The notes under the pieces: generated by a model | Databases searched by the model: none | Seen by the model: the letters and a program-made list of their open reading frames with translations, nothing else | Told to the model about the DNA's origin: nothing | Position numbers and translations under genes: made by a program | From: Thalassospira sp. ER-Se-21-Dark | GTDB lineage: Bacteria > Pseudomonadota > Alphaproteobacteria > Rhodospirillales > Thalassospiraceae | Length of the DNA: 64,000 bases | Direction: 5' to 3' | Assembly: GCF_017922435.1 (NCBI RefSeq) | Contig: NZ_VDEZ01000004.1 | Span: 124,001-188,000 of the forward strand | In this document: positions 46,626 to 55,156 of the stretch, in pieces | Layout of the letters: each line of letters opens with the position of its first letter | Numbering within the stretch: the stretch's first letter is position 1

Positions 46626-47816
46626 CTAGTAGTCAAGCCACCAGGAATATTCATCAATACCCGCCATCAGAACACCGTCAAAGCCAAGCTTCATGATGTT
46701 GCCGAGATAGCTGTTTTCGCTGCCAAAGATGATGCTTTGCCATTCGCGTGACCAGTAATGCACGTGGTTTTCCTGCCCCCAACGTGCCATCAGGTTGCCT
46801 TCACTGATGAAATCGGGACTTCCGGCACGCCATCCGCTTTGCCAGTAATAACGATATGTCTCGGCCGTCGCGATATTGAGATACGAAATCAGGCTCCGTG
46901 GTGTCCCGGTCTTCTTGTAACGAAGCCGCTTCATATCATCATAGGTCAGCGGAATGGTCCCGCGATGGAACGGATCAATGATCAACGTGTCATAGTTGGT
47001 TGCAACCAGCGCATCGACATAGGCGTCCTTGGTGCCATAGGGCGAACTATCAAGCACCAGGGCAAAGTTCTTTGCCTCGCGGATATTGTCGATCACATGC
47101 GGGTTTGCCCCGAAAGGGGTGCTTGGAACCTTTGCCAGGGATGAAAGCTGCATGCCCGGCGGTGGGGCCGCGTAATAAAGTGCATCCAGCCCCCGAAGCT
47201 GAGCGCGCGCCTTGTCCATGTCGGATCGATTTTCGGTGTAATCGACCGCAAGATATTGGAGGCCTTCAAGTTTAAGCCGTTCCAGATAACCGAGGATGTA
47301 TTTGGTTTCTTCGGCATTGGTGGCTTCGCCGTATTTCTCGAAGCCGTAAAATGGGGCTTCGACCAAAATGCCATCCAGCGCCCGCAGATAGTTTCTGGCC
47401 GGTTCCGCAACGCCACGTGTGGCAAACAGCGTTTTTTCAAGAAACTCGGTCAGTTCCAGGCCATTCATCGCAATGATCGAAAAGTCACTGCGATAGCTTT
47501 TTGCCCACCGACTGATCGCGATAACATAATCGCGCATTTCCTCGACGAAGTCTTTTTCGGGCTTGCCGGTGTCGGTCAGGCCGGGGAGACCCTCGGTCAG
47601 GCTATTGGGGGCGGGGATAAAAGGTTCAAGCTGCTGTGCAACGGCACCAAGTGGTGTACCTGCCAGCAACGCCCCGCCAAGCCCCGTCGCACTGGTGCCA
47701 AGGAAATGTCGCCGCGAGATGGACTTGGGCGCGGCTTTTCCGCCAGACGCATTTTGCGCCGGTTTTCGGGTCCGCCCTGACGTGCTGTAAGGTTGCTTGG
47801 CCATGCCTTTATCCAT
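46626..47816 (-). CDS. Tat-exported TM1410/GH114-like glycosidase-family protein
   Basis: The 396-aa protein has a Tat signal (SRRHFLGTSATGLGGALLAG, about 34-53) after a basic, disordered N-terminus. The mature part is a TIM-barrel-type domain of the TM1410/MJ1477 family, related to endo-alpha-1,4-polygalactosaminidases (GH114). Visible pieces are ISRWAKSYRSDFSIIAMNGLEL, YLAVDYTENRSDMDKA, RSLISYLNIATAETYRYYWQ and the end segment LGFDGVLMAGIDEYSWW. A hydrolytic role on galactosaminoglycan or a peptidoglycan-like polymer is inferred. An alternative start five codons in (MAKQPYS) is possible. Confidence 0.82.
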   Translation of the reverse strand: MDKGMAKQPYSTSGRTRKPAQNASGGKAAPKSISRRHFLGTSATGLGGALLAGTPLGAVAQQLEPFIPAPNSLTEGLPGLTDTGKPEKDFVEEMRDYVIAISRWAKSYRSDFSIIAMNGLELTEFLEKTLFATRGVAEPARNYLRALDGILVEAPFYGFEKYGEATNAEETKYILGYLERLKLEGLQYLAVDYTENRSDMDKARAQLRGLDALYYAAPPPGMQLSSLAKVPSTPFGANPHVIDNIREAKNFALVLDSSPYGTKDAYVDALVATNYDTLIIDPFHRGTIPLTYDDMKRLRYKKTGTPRSLISYLNIATAETYRYYWQSGWRAGSPDFISEGNLMARWGQENHVHYWSREWQSIIFGSENSYLGNIMKLGFDGVLMAGIDEYSWWLDY

Positions 47817-47836
47817 CGCTGATGATATGGGCGATC

Positions 47837-48973
47837 TTATGATGCTGCCTTCATTGCGCCTTGCTGTGTAATCAACTCGGTCACCCGGCTGCCAATTGCA
47901 AGGGATGCAGTAAGACCCGGTGATTCAATACCATAGAGCATTACAAGACCATTAAGCCCGTGCTGTTTTTCATCAGCAATCATGAAGTCACGCGCCGCTT
48001 CACCCGGGGCCTGAATTTTTGGGCGCACCCCGGCATAACCGGTCTGAAGCGCACTTTCATCAAGGTCGGGATAGTATTTGCGGATGGCTTCGGCAAAGGC
48101 GGTCCTACGTTCTTCGGGGACGTCATAGTTTGGTGCATCAACCCATGTCACGTCCGGGCCAAAGCGCGCCTGTCCGCCCATATCAAGGGTCAGGTGAATG
48201 CCAAGGCCTGCCTGTTCGGGGGCCGGATAGATCAGGGTGGAAAACGGTGCCTTGCCCGATAGCGTGAAATAACAACCACGCGCATAATGCTGCGGCGGGA
48301 TAGATGCCTGTGGCAGGCCGGTAAAGTTGCGGCCCAGTGTCTGGCTGTGCAGGCCACCGGCAACGATCAGTTCAGCACAGGTCAGGCTCATTTCTTCGCC
48401 GTCGGCATCGGTGGTGCAGACGCTATAAAGCCCGTTTTCGAAACTGACGGCCGTGACCTTGGTGTTGATCGCAAGTGTTGCGCCGTTGTTTTCCGCCTCA
48501 CCCAGCAGGGTGACCATCAACTGGTGGCTGTCGACAATACCGGTGGACGGGCTTTCTAGGGCGCCGACACAATGAAGGGCTGGTTCGCGTTCAAGGGCTT
48601 CTTCGCGGGACAGCCAGACAAGGTCGGTGACACCGTTTTCATATGCCTTGTCCTTGATCCCGGCCAGTGCGGCCATTTGGTCTTCGGCTGTGGCAACAAT
48701 CAGTTTGCCGGTGCGTTTGTGTTCGATGCCGTTTTCTTCGCAATAACGATACAGCATCTCGCGCCCGGTGACGCAAAGCTCGGCCTTCAGGCTGCCTTTC
48801 GGGTAATAAATTCCGGCATGAATGACTTCGCTGTTGCGTGCGCTGGTCTCGGTGCCAATCGCATCATGCTGTTCAATGATCAGGACTTCACGGCCGGTTC
48901 GCGCAAGTGAACGGGCACAGGCCAGGCCGACAACGCCGGCCCCGATGACGATGGTTTGGATATCTGCAGTCAT
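47837..48973 (-). CDS. NAD(P)/FAD-dependent oxidoreductase, L-2-hydroxyglutarate oxidase-like
   Basis: The 378-aa DAO-family flavoprotein has the dinucleotide motif IVIGAGVVGLACARSLARTG at residues 8-27, then SARNSEVIHAGIYYPKGSLKA, close to LhgO/L2HGDH. The C-terminal half contains GIHLTLDMGGQARFGPDVTW and TGYAGVRPKIQAPGEA, then GIESPGLTASLAIG. It would oxidise a 2-hydroxy acid and pass electrons to quinone or oxygen. The ATG at 48973 (MTADIQT) is the only start that matches the family; the longer frame runs into the upstream gene. Confidence 0.9.
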   Translation of the reverse strand: MTADIQTIVIGAGVVGLACARSLARTGREVLIIEQHDAIGTETSARNSEVIHAGIYYPKGSLKAELCVTGREMLYRYCEENGIEHKRTGKLIVATAEDQMAALAGIKDKAYENGVTDLVWLSREEALEREPALHCVGALESPSTGIVDSHQLMVTLLGEAENNGATLAINTKVTAVSFENGLYSVCTTDADGEEMSLTCAELIVAGGLHSQTLGRNFTGLPQASIPPQHYARGCYFTLSGKAPFSTLIYPAPEQAGLGIHLTLDMGGQARFGPDVTWVDAPNYDVPEERRTAFAEAIRKYYPDLDESALQTGYAGVRPKIQAPGEAARDFMIADEKQHGLNGLVMLYGIESPGLTASLAIGSRVTELITQQGAMKAAS

Positions 48974-49004
48974 GATCACGTGTATCTTGGTTAGGGTGGT
49001 GGGG

Positions 49005-50024
49005 TTAGTTTGCTTGCCGGAAATAGACAGCCTGTCCTTGGTTGTCCTTGCCATTACCGGTGACAACAGCCGGGGATTCGCTGGTGTAAATACCGCGCGC
49101 AAAGCTGCTGTCGTTACAATAGACATACCAACTTCCGAACGGAAGCGTATCACTTTGATAGGCACCGCCTTCGTGGCGCCAGATGCCTTCGCAATGACGT
49201 TGGTCATCATCAAGGATCATTGTCCCTTCGCCCGATGGCTGATCAAAGCGCAGCGTGCCGGTTCCGCGCACCGATTGCCAGTTGGTGATGATATCAATGC
49301 CATCAATCGGCGGCGGGGTGGTTTCGCCTTCAGGCTGCTGAAGCGGGGTTTCATCTGCCGGTGCGACAACAGTGGCGGCAATTGCCGAATTTTCCGCGAG
49401 CTCAATATTCAATCGGCCAAAGAAACCGGCGGCGAATTCCTGGGCATCAATCATTGGCAGACCACTGAGTGGCGCACTGCTGCTACTTGTGGCCTGAACC
49501 TGTGTCGGGGTGCAGTAATAGCCCAGCAGGCGACTGCCTCGTTGGGCCGGTGTTTGCGGATCCCATTGTCCGACAAAGGAAACGCATTGCGACCCGTTGC
49601 GTGTAAAGGGAGACAATGCAATCGGGCCGTATCGGGTTTCCTGCACGAAGCTTGCACCATTCAGGCTGGTGCGGCCGCGAAGCGCGTCAAACATATCAAG
49701 CAACTGCTCGGACGCCATGGCGGTGCTAAACCGAAAGCCGGGGGCGGAGGTCGTATAGACCGTTTCAAGGTACAGATCGCTTGCAGCGGCAGGGGATTCG
49801 CTTACTGAGCGAGGCGCATACCAGCGGCCAACAAAGACCGTACTGTTATCGCGATACTGACGCAGGAAGCTGTTCTGACCCTCGACGTCCGAGGCAAAGA
49901 CAACCGGGCTCTGGTCTTGCGGGATTTGTTCGAACCCGCCGGTTTGCTGTGCGACGGCCATCTGTGGTGTTGCCACCAGAAGGCTTGCAAACATGCCGCC
50001 GATCAAAGCCGCCCGATACCTCAC
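49005..50024 (-). CDS. Unknown secreted protein, 339 aa
   Basis: The signal peptide is clear (MRYRAALIGGMFASLLVATPQMAVAQQ, cleavage near 26). The mature protein has two globular parts joined by a Pro/Thr-rich linker (about 220-240). The first includes NSTVFVGRWYAPRS and ETRYGPIALSPFTRNGSQCVSFVGQWDP; the second WQSVRGTGTLRFDQPSGEGTM and FGSWYVYCNDSSFARGIYTS. I recognise no domain. Conserved-looking cysteines suggest periplasmic disulfides. It is divergent from mipZ. Confidence 0.8.
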   Translation of the reverse strand: MRYRAALIGGMFASLLVATPQMAVAQQTGGFEQIPQDQSPVVFASDVEGQNSFLRQYRDNSTVFVGRWYAPRSVSESPAAASDLYLETVYTTSAPGFRFSTAMASEQLLDMFDALRGRTSLNGASFVQETRYGPIALSPFTRNGSQCVSFVGQWDPQTPAQRGSRLLGYYCTPTQVQATSSSSAPLSGLPMIDAQEFAAGFFGRLNIELAENSAIAATVVAPADETPLQQPEGETTPPPIDGIDIITNWQSVRGTGTLRFDQPSGEGTMILDDDQRHCEGIWRHEGGAYQSDTLPFGSWYVYCNDSSFARGIYTSESPAVVTGNGKDNQGQAVYFRQAN

Positions 50025-50233
50025 ATTGCGTCCTTTCTATATGTTTTCAGGCGCATTTTTGTATTGCGCTACCCTTATCTTTACCTTTGTGCATCTAGAT
50101 TGGCTAGGGGGCAGTCAACCGATGCCTGTTAACGTGATCTCTTTTACCTTGATTTTTGGGTGCAAACGGGCTCATTGGGGAGGTTGGCCTTGGGGACAAA
50201 GTCAAAAAGCCTGAAGATACGGAGCATTTTATC

Positions 50234-51133
50234 ATGACGGTGCAACAGACCGGCGCGAACGGGGACAGCGCGGGCCAGCAGACGGCAACGGACAAACAAC
50301 CGCCGTCCAATCGCGCCCATGTAATCGTGATCGGCAATGAAAAGGGCGGGTCAGGCAAATCGACAACGGCGATGCATCTGATCGTTTCGCTGATGAAGAT
50401 GGGGTTCAAGGTCGGATCGCTTGATATCGATGCCCGTCAGGGGACGCTGACACGTTATGTCGAAAACCGGAACGCCTTTAACGACCGCAAGGGCCTTAAG
50501 CTTCCGGTGCCCGATCATCGGCCGATTTATCGCAGTGAGTTACCGGACGCCAACCAAGCCAAGCTGGACGAGCGCGAACGCTTTACGACCGCACTTGGTG
50601 AAATGGTGATCGGCTGCAACTTCATCGTCATGGATTGCCCGGGCAGTGACAATTACCTGTCGCGTCTGGCCCATGCCTGTGCCGATACGCTGATTACCCC
50701 GATCAATGACAGCTTTATCGACCTTGACATGCTGGCGCGGATTGACCCGGACAGCCTTGATATCAAGGGGCCCAGCATCTATGCCGAGATGGTCTGGGAT
50801 GCGCGCAAGCGTCGGGCGGCTATTGATGGCGGCACGATTGACTGGATCGTCATGCGCAACCGTCTTTCGCATCTTGATGCGCGTAACAAACGCGACATTG
50901 CCGAAATCGTTGACAAGTTGGCCGATCGCATCCGCTTCCGTCAGGCGCCGGGATTTGGCGAACGTGTGATTTACCGCGAACTTTTCCTCAAAGGTCTGAC
51001 GCTGCTGGATCTGCGTGAAAAGGGTGTCGGTATCCCGATGAGCATGTCGCACATGGCCGCCCGTCAGGAAGTCAGATCGCTTCTGGAAGTGATCGGCTTC
51101 AAACCGGCCGACGGCGAGGAGTTGCCGATCTGA
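50234..51133 (+). CDS. mipZ: Cell-division site positioning ATPase MipZ
   Basis: The 299-aa ParA/MinD-type ATPase has a deviant Walker A at VIGNEKGGSGKSTTAMHL, then VGSLDIDARQGTLTRYVENR. FIVMDCPGSDNYLSRLAHACADTLITPINDSFIDLDML follows closely the Caulobacter MipZ pattern, as does GFGERVIYRELFLKGLTLLDL near the end. MipZ forms a polar gradient that keeps FtsZ at midcell through ParB. An N-terminal extension of about 25 residues is Gln/Ala-rich. GGAG lies 9 nt before the chosen ATG. Confidence 0.93.
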   Translation: MTVQQTGANGDSAGQQTATDKQPPSNRAHVIVIGNEKGGSGKSTTAMHLIVSLMKMGFKVGSLDIDARQGTLTRYVENRNAFNDRKGLKLPVPDHRPIYRSELPDANQAKLDERERFTTALGEMVIGCNFIVMDCPGSDNYLSRLAHACADTLITPINDSFIDLDMLARIDPDSLDIKGPSIYAEMVWDARKRRAAIDGGTIDWIVMRNRLSHLDARNKRDIAEIVDKLADRIRFRQAPGFGERVIYRELFLKGLTLLDLREKGVGIPMSMSHMAARQEVRSLLEVIGFKPADGEELPI

Positions 51134-51200
51134 CTGCATCCGGCCTATATCTTGTTGGATGACAAATTGTTCAACCGGAATATGAAGCAGGCAGGTCTCC

Positions 51201-51923
51201 TTGACGCGCAAAGACATCATTCCAGAGACATCCGACGCCAATGAAGTGGCAGACTTCCTGGGTAAGGCGCGGCAGATGGCGGTGCATGCACCATCATCCG
51301 GGTCGGCACAGGGGCGACTGATTTTTGCCATGGATGCAACCGCCAGCCGCCAGCCAAGCTGGGACAGCGCGGCTGAAATTCAGGCGGAAATGTTTGAGGC
51401 GGTCGACGGTGTCGGCGCCCTTGATGTGCAGCTTGTGTTCTTTCGCGGGCTTTCTGAATGCAAATCAAGTGGCTGGTGCCGCAACGCAAAATCATTCCGC
51501 GACTATATCACCAAGGTTACTTGTCGCGCCGGACATACACAGATCGAACGGGTTCTGGCACATGTCGAACGCGAAGCGGGTGATAAAAAAATCGATGCCT
51601 TGATTTATGTCGGCGACTGTATCGAGGAAAACCCAGATCATCTGGCCCCGATTGCTGGAAAACTGGCGCTTAAGGGGGTAAAGGCATTCATGTTTCAGGA
51701 AGGCCATGACCGGGAAGCGGCATTTGCCTTTGGCGAAATTGCGCGGATAACCGGTGGTGCCGTCATGCAGTTTGATGCCAGTGCAGCGGGTAAGCTCCGT
51801 GATTTGCTGGGCGCAGTGGCAAGCTATGCGGTTGGCGGGCAGTCCGGACTTTCGATCTATCAAAAGAAAACCGGGTCCGAGGAAGTGCTCAGGCTTGGTC
51901 ATCAATTGCGAAAGCCGCGTTGA
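51201..51923 (+). CDS. VWA-like domain protein in the mipZ operon
   Basis: The 240-aa protein starts with TTG after AGGCAGG. After a helical N-terminus, RLIFAMDATASRQPSWDSAA fits a metal-ion-dependent adhesion site of the D-x-T-x-S form instead of D-x-S-x-S. VQLVFFRGLSECKSSGW and IDALIYVGDCIEENPDHLAP carry later conserved strands with an Asp at the third metal-site position. There is no signal peptide, so it is cytoplasmic. It lies 67 bp after mipZ and overlaps the next gene by one base. The function is unknown. Confidence 0.8.
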   Translation: MTRKDIIPETSDANEVADFLGKARQMAVHAPSSGSAQGRLIFAMDATASRQPSWDSAAEIQAEMFEAVDGVGALDVQLVFFRGLSECKSSGWCRNAKSFRDYITKVTCRAGHTQIERVLAHVEREAGDKKIDALIYVGDCIEENPDHLAPIAGKLALKGVKAFMFQEGHDREAAFAFGEIARITGGAVMQFDASAAGKLRDLLGAVASYAVGGQSGLSIYQKKTGSEEVLRLGHQLRKPR

Positions 51924-52750
51924 TGCAGTGGCTTTTGATCGGAATCGCAGCATTTATCGGGGTTGGCTTCTTTATTCGGTGGATGACAGAGGCCGAGCCC
52001 AAAGAAATCCGTAAAATTGTCTTATTTCTGATCATCTTGGTGTTGATCATGCTTGCGGGCTGGTTGTTGCTCACAGGCAAGATTGCCGCGATGGGTGCTG
52101 CTTTGGCGGCGACTGTGCCGTTTTTGTTTCGGATGATGAAGCTTGGATTTCTGTGGCCAATCTTTCGCAGGATCTTTGCAGCGTCCCGAAAACGCGCCCA
52201 GCCGGGCAGTTTTGGCAACCGCACATCCGGTGCGGGATCAAGTTCGGAAATTCGCACCGAATTTCTGCATATGGTGCTTGATCTTGAAACCGGGCAAATG
52301 CGCGGTGGCGTTGTCAGCGGTCCCTTTGCCGGGGCCGATCTTGACAGCTTGGGACTTGACGACCTGCAGTCGCTTTATGTTGACTGTTGCAGTGCAACCG
52401 ACCAAAGCCGGGCGGTTCTGGAAGCCTATCTTGAACGCCGTCCTGATTGTGCGGGATGGCAAAGCTGGCGCCAGAAAGATCACGGCGAAGACGGAGCACA
52501 AAACGGAGGAAGCGACCGCAACCATAACGAGCAAGGCCAAGGTGGCAAAAGGAGTTCAAGTGCGTCAGGCATGACGGCGAAAGAGGCCCGAGAAATCCTG
52601 GGTGTGGCGGATAATGCCACCCGTGAGGAAATCAACCGGGCCTATAAAAAGCAGATCAAGGCGGTCCACCCGGATCATGGCGGATCGGACTATCTGGCCT
52701 CAAAGATCAATGCCGCGCGAAGCCTTTTGTTACGGCTATGTAAAGATTAG
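51923..52750 (+). CDS. Membrane-anchored J-domain protein
   Basis: The 275-aa protein has hydrophobic helices at about 2-18, 30-50 and 52-68. A middle region of about 130 residues follows, rich in Gly, Asn and Lys near its end, and a C-terminal J domain closes the protein (TAKEAREILGVADNATREEI, then YKKQIKAVHPDHGGSDYLAS) with the HPD motif that stimulates DnaK. This layout resembles TIM14/Pam18-type anchored cochaperones. The middle piece EIRTEFLHMVLDLETGQMRG recurs in alphaproteobacterial DnaJ-like proteins. ATG overlaps the VWA stop (TGATG). Confidence 0.9.
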   Translation: MQWLLIGIAAFIGVGFFIRWMTEAEPKEIRKIVLFLIILVLIMLAGWLLLTGKIAAMGAALAATVPFLFRMMKLGFLWPIFRRIFAASRKRAQPGSFGNRTSGAGSSSEIRTEFLHMVLDLETGQMRGGVVSGPFAGADLDSLGLDDLQSLYVDCCSATDQSRAVLEAYLERRPDCAGWQSWRQKDHGEDGAQNGGSDRNHNEQGQGGKRSSSASGMTAKEAREILGVADNATREEINRAYKKQIKAVHPDHGGSDYLASKINAARSLLLRLCKD

Positions 52751-52863
52751 CGTCAATAATACGTGCGCTTGCTTGATCCGTGTTCTCGAATTGTGGCAGA
52801 AGCATATATGCGGGCAATTCCAATACGGACTGGCGTGCAGCGGTTGAAAAAGGAAAGTATTGA

Positions 52864-53751
52864 ATGTCAAAAAGAATCAAGAAGGCAGTTTTTCCGGTCG
52901 CAGGCATGGGAACCCGTTTTTTGCCCGCCACCAAGGCTATGCCAAAAGAAATGCTGCCGGTCGTTGACAAGCCGCTTATTCAATACGCTGTCGAAGAAGC
53001 CATTGCGGCCGGCATCGAAGAATTCATTTTTGTGACCGGTCGCGGCAAAACCGCGATTGAGGACCATTTTGATCGCTCTGCCGAACTGGAGGCGATCCTG
53101 ACCGAGCGCGGCAAGGAAGAAGCACTGTCCAAAGCGCTTGAAATGATCCCGGAAAACGGTCGTGTGACCTATACCCGTCAGGGCAACCCGCTTGGCCTCG
53201 GGCATGCTGTTCTGTGCGCCAAGTCGCTGGTCGGTGACGAGCCGTTTGTCGTGCTGCTGGCCGATGACCTTATCCAGTCAAAAGTCCCGTGCATGAAGCA
53301 GATGGTCGACAGTTATGGCCGTACGGGTGGCAACATGGTCGCCGTGATGGATGTCCCGCGCGAGGAAGTTCACCGTTATGGTGTGCTTGAAATCGAAGGC
53401 ACCAATGGCCGCCTTGTCAGTGCATGCGGCATGGTTGAAAAACCAAAACCCGAAGAAGCACCGTCGACCTTGTCCGCCATCGGGCGTTACATCCTTGATC
53501 CCGGCATTTTCGAGGTGCTTGAAAATATTCCGCGCGGCGCTGGTAATGAAATCCAACTGACCGATGCGTTGGCCGCAATGATCGGCAAGGTGCCGTTCTA
53601 TGGCTATAATTTTGAAGGCCGTCGTTTTGATTGCGGCAACAAGATCGGCTTTTTGAAAGCCACCATGTCATTTGCCCTGGCCCGTGAAGATATGCGCGAC
53701 GATGTTCGCCAGCTTATTCACGAGTTCGCCGAAGGCGAAGCGGCACAATAA
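52864..53751 (+). CDS. galU: UTP-glucose-1-phosphate uridylyltransferase
   Basis: The enzyme makes UDP-glucose from UTP and glucose-1-phosphate. The 295-aa protein has VFPVAGMGTRFLPATKAMPKEMLPV near the N-terminus, QGNPLGLGHAVLCAK, VVLLADDLI and the family end RRFDCGNKIGFLKATM. AGGAAAG precedes the ATG. It heads galU-ugd-phosphomannomutase. Confidence 0.96.
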   Translation: MSKRIKKAVFPVAGMGTRFLPATKAMPKEMLPVVDKPLIQYAVEEAIAAGIEEFIFVTGRGKTAIEDHFDRSAELEAILTERGKEEALSKALEMIPENGRVTYTRQGNPLGLGHAVLCAKSLVGDEPFVVLLADDLIQSKVPCMKQMVDSYGRTGGNMVAVMDVPREEVHRYGVLEIEGTNGRLVSACGMVEKPKPEEAPSTLSAIGRYILDPGIFEVLENIPRGAGNEIQLTDALAAMIGKVPFYGYNFEGRRFDCGNKIGFLKATMSFALAREDMRDDVRQLIHEFAEGEAAQ

Positions 53752-53770
53752 CCATTCATGTCAACAATGT

Positions 53771-53805
53771 CCGACCGGAATAGCGATGTGATCTGTTCCG
53801 GTCGG
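53771..53805 (+). other. Intercistronic hairpin between galU and ugd
   Basis: A perfect 10-bp GC-rich stem (53771-53780 with 53796-53805) with a 15-nt loop is not followed by a T run. It may slow or process the transcript, setting different galU and ugd levels, instead of ending transcription. Confidence 0.45.
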
Positions 53806-53831
53806 GATTTACTTACCAGGATAAAACCTCC

Positions 53832-55154
53832 ATGCGCGTAGCTATGATCGGGACCGGATATGTTGGACTTGTCTCCGGAGCCTGTTTTTCCGAGTTCGGT
53901 ACGGACGTTGTTTGTGTCGACAAGGATGTCGAAAAAATTGCCCGTCTCGAAGACGGTATCATGCCAATCTACGAGCCCGGTCTGGATGTTCTGGTCGAAA
54001 ATAACGTCAAGGCAGGCCGCCTGACCTTTACCACCGACCTCAAGGAAGGGGTCAAGGATGCGGACGCTGTCTTTATTGCTGTGGGCACACCGACCCGACG
54101 CGGCGATGGGCATGCTGACCTGAGTTACGTTTATGCCGCGGCCGAAGAAATTGCCGAAGCCATGGACGGTTTTACCGTCATCGTGACCAAATCGACCGTC
54201 CCGGTCGGAACCGGTCGTGAGGTCGAACGCATCATTCGTGAAAAGCGCCCGGATGCAGAATTTGCTGTGGTCTCGAACCCGGAATTCCTGCGCGAAGGGT
54301 CGGCGATTGGCGATTTCATGCGCCCGGACCGCGTCGTCATAGGCACCAGTGATGAGCGCGCCCGCGAAGTATTGTCGGATCTGTATCGTCCGCTGTATCT
54401 GATCGAAACCCCGATTGTCTTCACCACCCGTGAAACGTCGGAAATGATCAAATATGCGGCCAACACTTTCCTGGCCGCCAAGATCACCTTCATCAACGAA
54501 ATTGCCGATCTTTGTGAAAAGGTCGGTGCGGATGTCCATGATGTCGCGCGCGGCATCGGCCTTGATGGCCGTATTGGCAAGAAGTTCCTGCATCCCGGTC
54601 CGGGCTATGGTGGGTCCTGCTTCCCGAAAGATACGATCGCACTCGTGCGCACCGCGCAGGAATATAACAGCCCGCTTCGCATCATCGAGACGGTGGTTGA
54701 TGTCAACGCCAAGCGTAAAAAGGCGATGGCAGATCGCGTGATCGCGGCATGCGGTGGTTCTGTTGCGGGCAAGACCATCGGTATTCTCGGTCTGGCTTTC
54801 AAACCCAATACCGATGACATGCGCGATGCACCAAGCCTTGATATCGTTCCTGCCCTGATCGCGGCAGGGGCGAGTGTCAAGGCCTATGACCCCGAAGCCA
54901 TGGAAGAGGCCAAGAAGCTTCTCGATGGCATTTCATATTGCGACAACGCTTACGATACGGTCGAAGGCGCCGATGCAATGGTGGTTCTGACCGAGTGGAA
55001 CGAATTCCGCGGTATGGACCTTGATCGTATCAAGGACGCGCTGAAGCACCCGATCGTCGTTGATCTGCGTAACGTTTACGATCCGAACGAGATGGCTGAG
55101 AACGGTTTCAGCTATTCCTGTGTCGGTCGTGCATCTATCGGAGGCAAATCCTAA
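53832..55154 (+). CDS. ugd: UDP-glucose 6-dehydrogenase
   Basis: The enzyme oxidises UDP-glucose to UDP-glucuronate with 2 NAD. The 440-aa protein has MRVAMIGTGYVGLVSGACFS at the N-terminus, KSTVPVGTGREVE, the catalytic Cys in PGPGYGGSCFPKDT (about residue 261) and GLAFKPNTDDMRDAPSLDI. It takes the product of galU. Confidence 0.96.
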   Translation: MRVAMIGTGYVGLVSGACFSEFGTDVVCVDKDVEKIARLEDGIMPIYEPGLDVLVENNVKAGRLTFTTDLKEGVKDADAVFIAVGTPTRRGDGHADLSYVYAAAEEIAEAMDGFTVIVTKSTVPVGTGREVERIIREKRPDAEFAVVSNPEFLREGSAIGDFMRPDRVVIGTSDERAREVLSDLYRPLYLIETPIVFTTRETSEMIKYAANTFLAAKITFINEIADLCEKVGADVHDVARGIGLDGRIGKKFLHPGPGYGGSCFPKDTIALVRTAQEYNSPLRIIETVVDVNAKRKKAMADRVIAACGGSVAGKTIGILGLAFKPNTDDMRDAPSLDIVPALIAAGASVKAYDPEAMEEAKKLLDGISYCDNAYDTVEGADAMVVLTEWNEFRGMDLDRIKDALKHPIVVDLRNVYDPNEMAENGFSYSCVGRASIGGKS

Positions 55155-55156
55155 TC

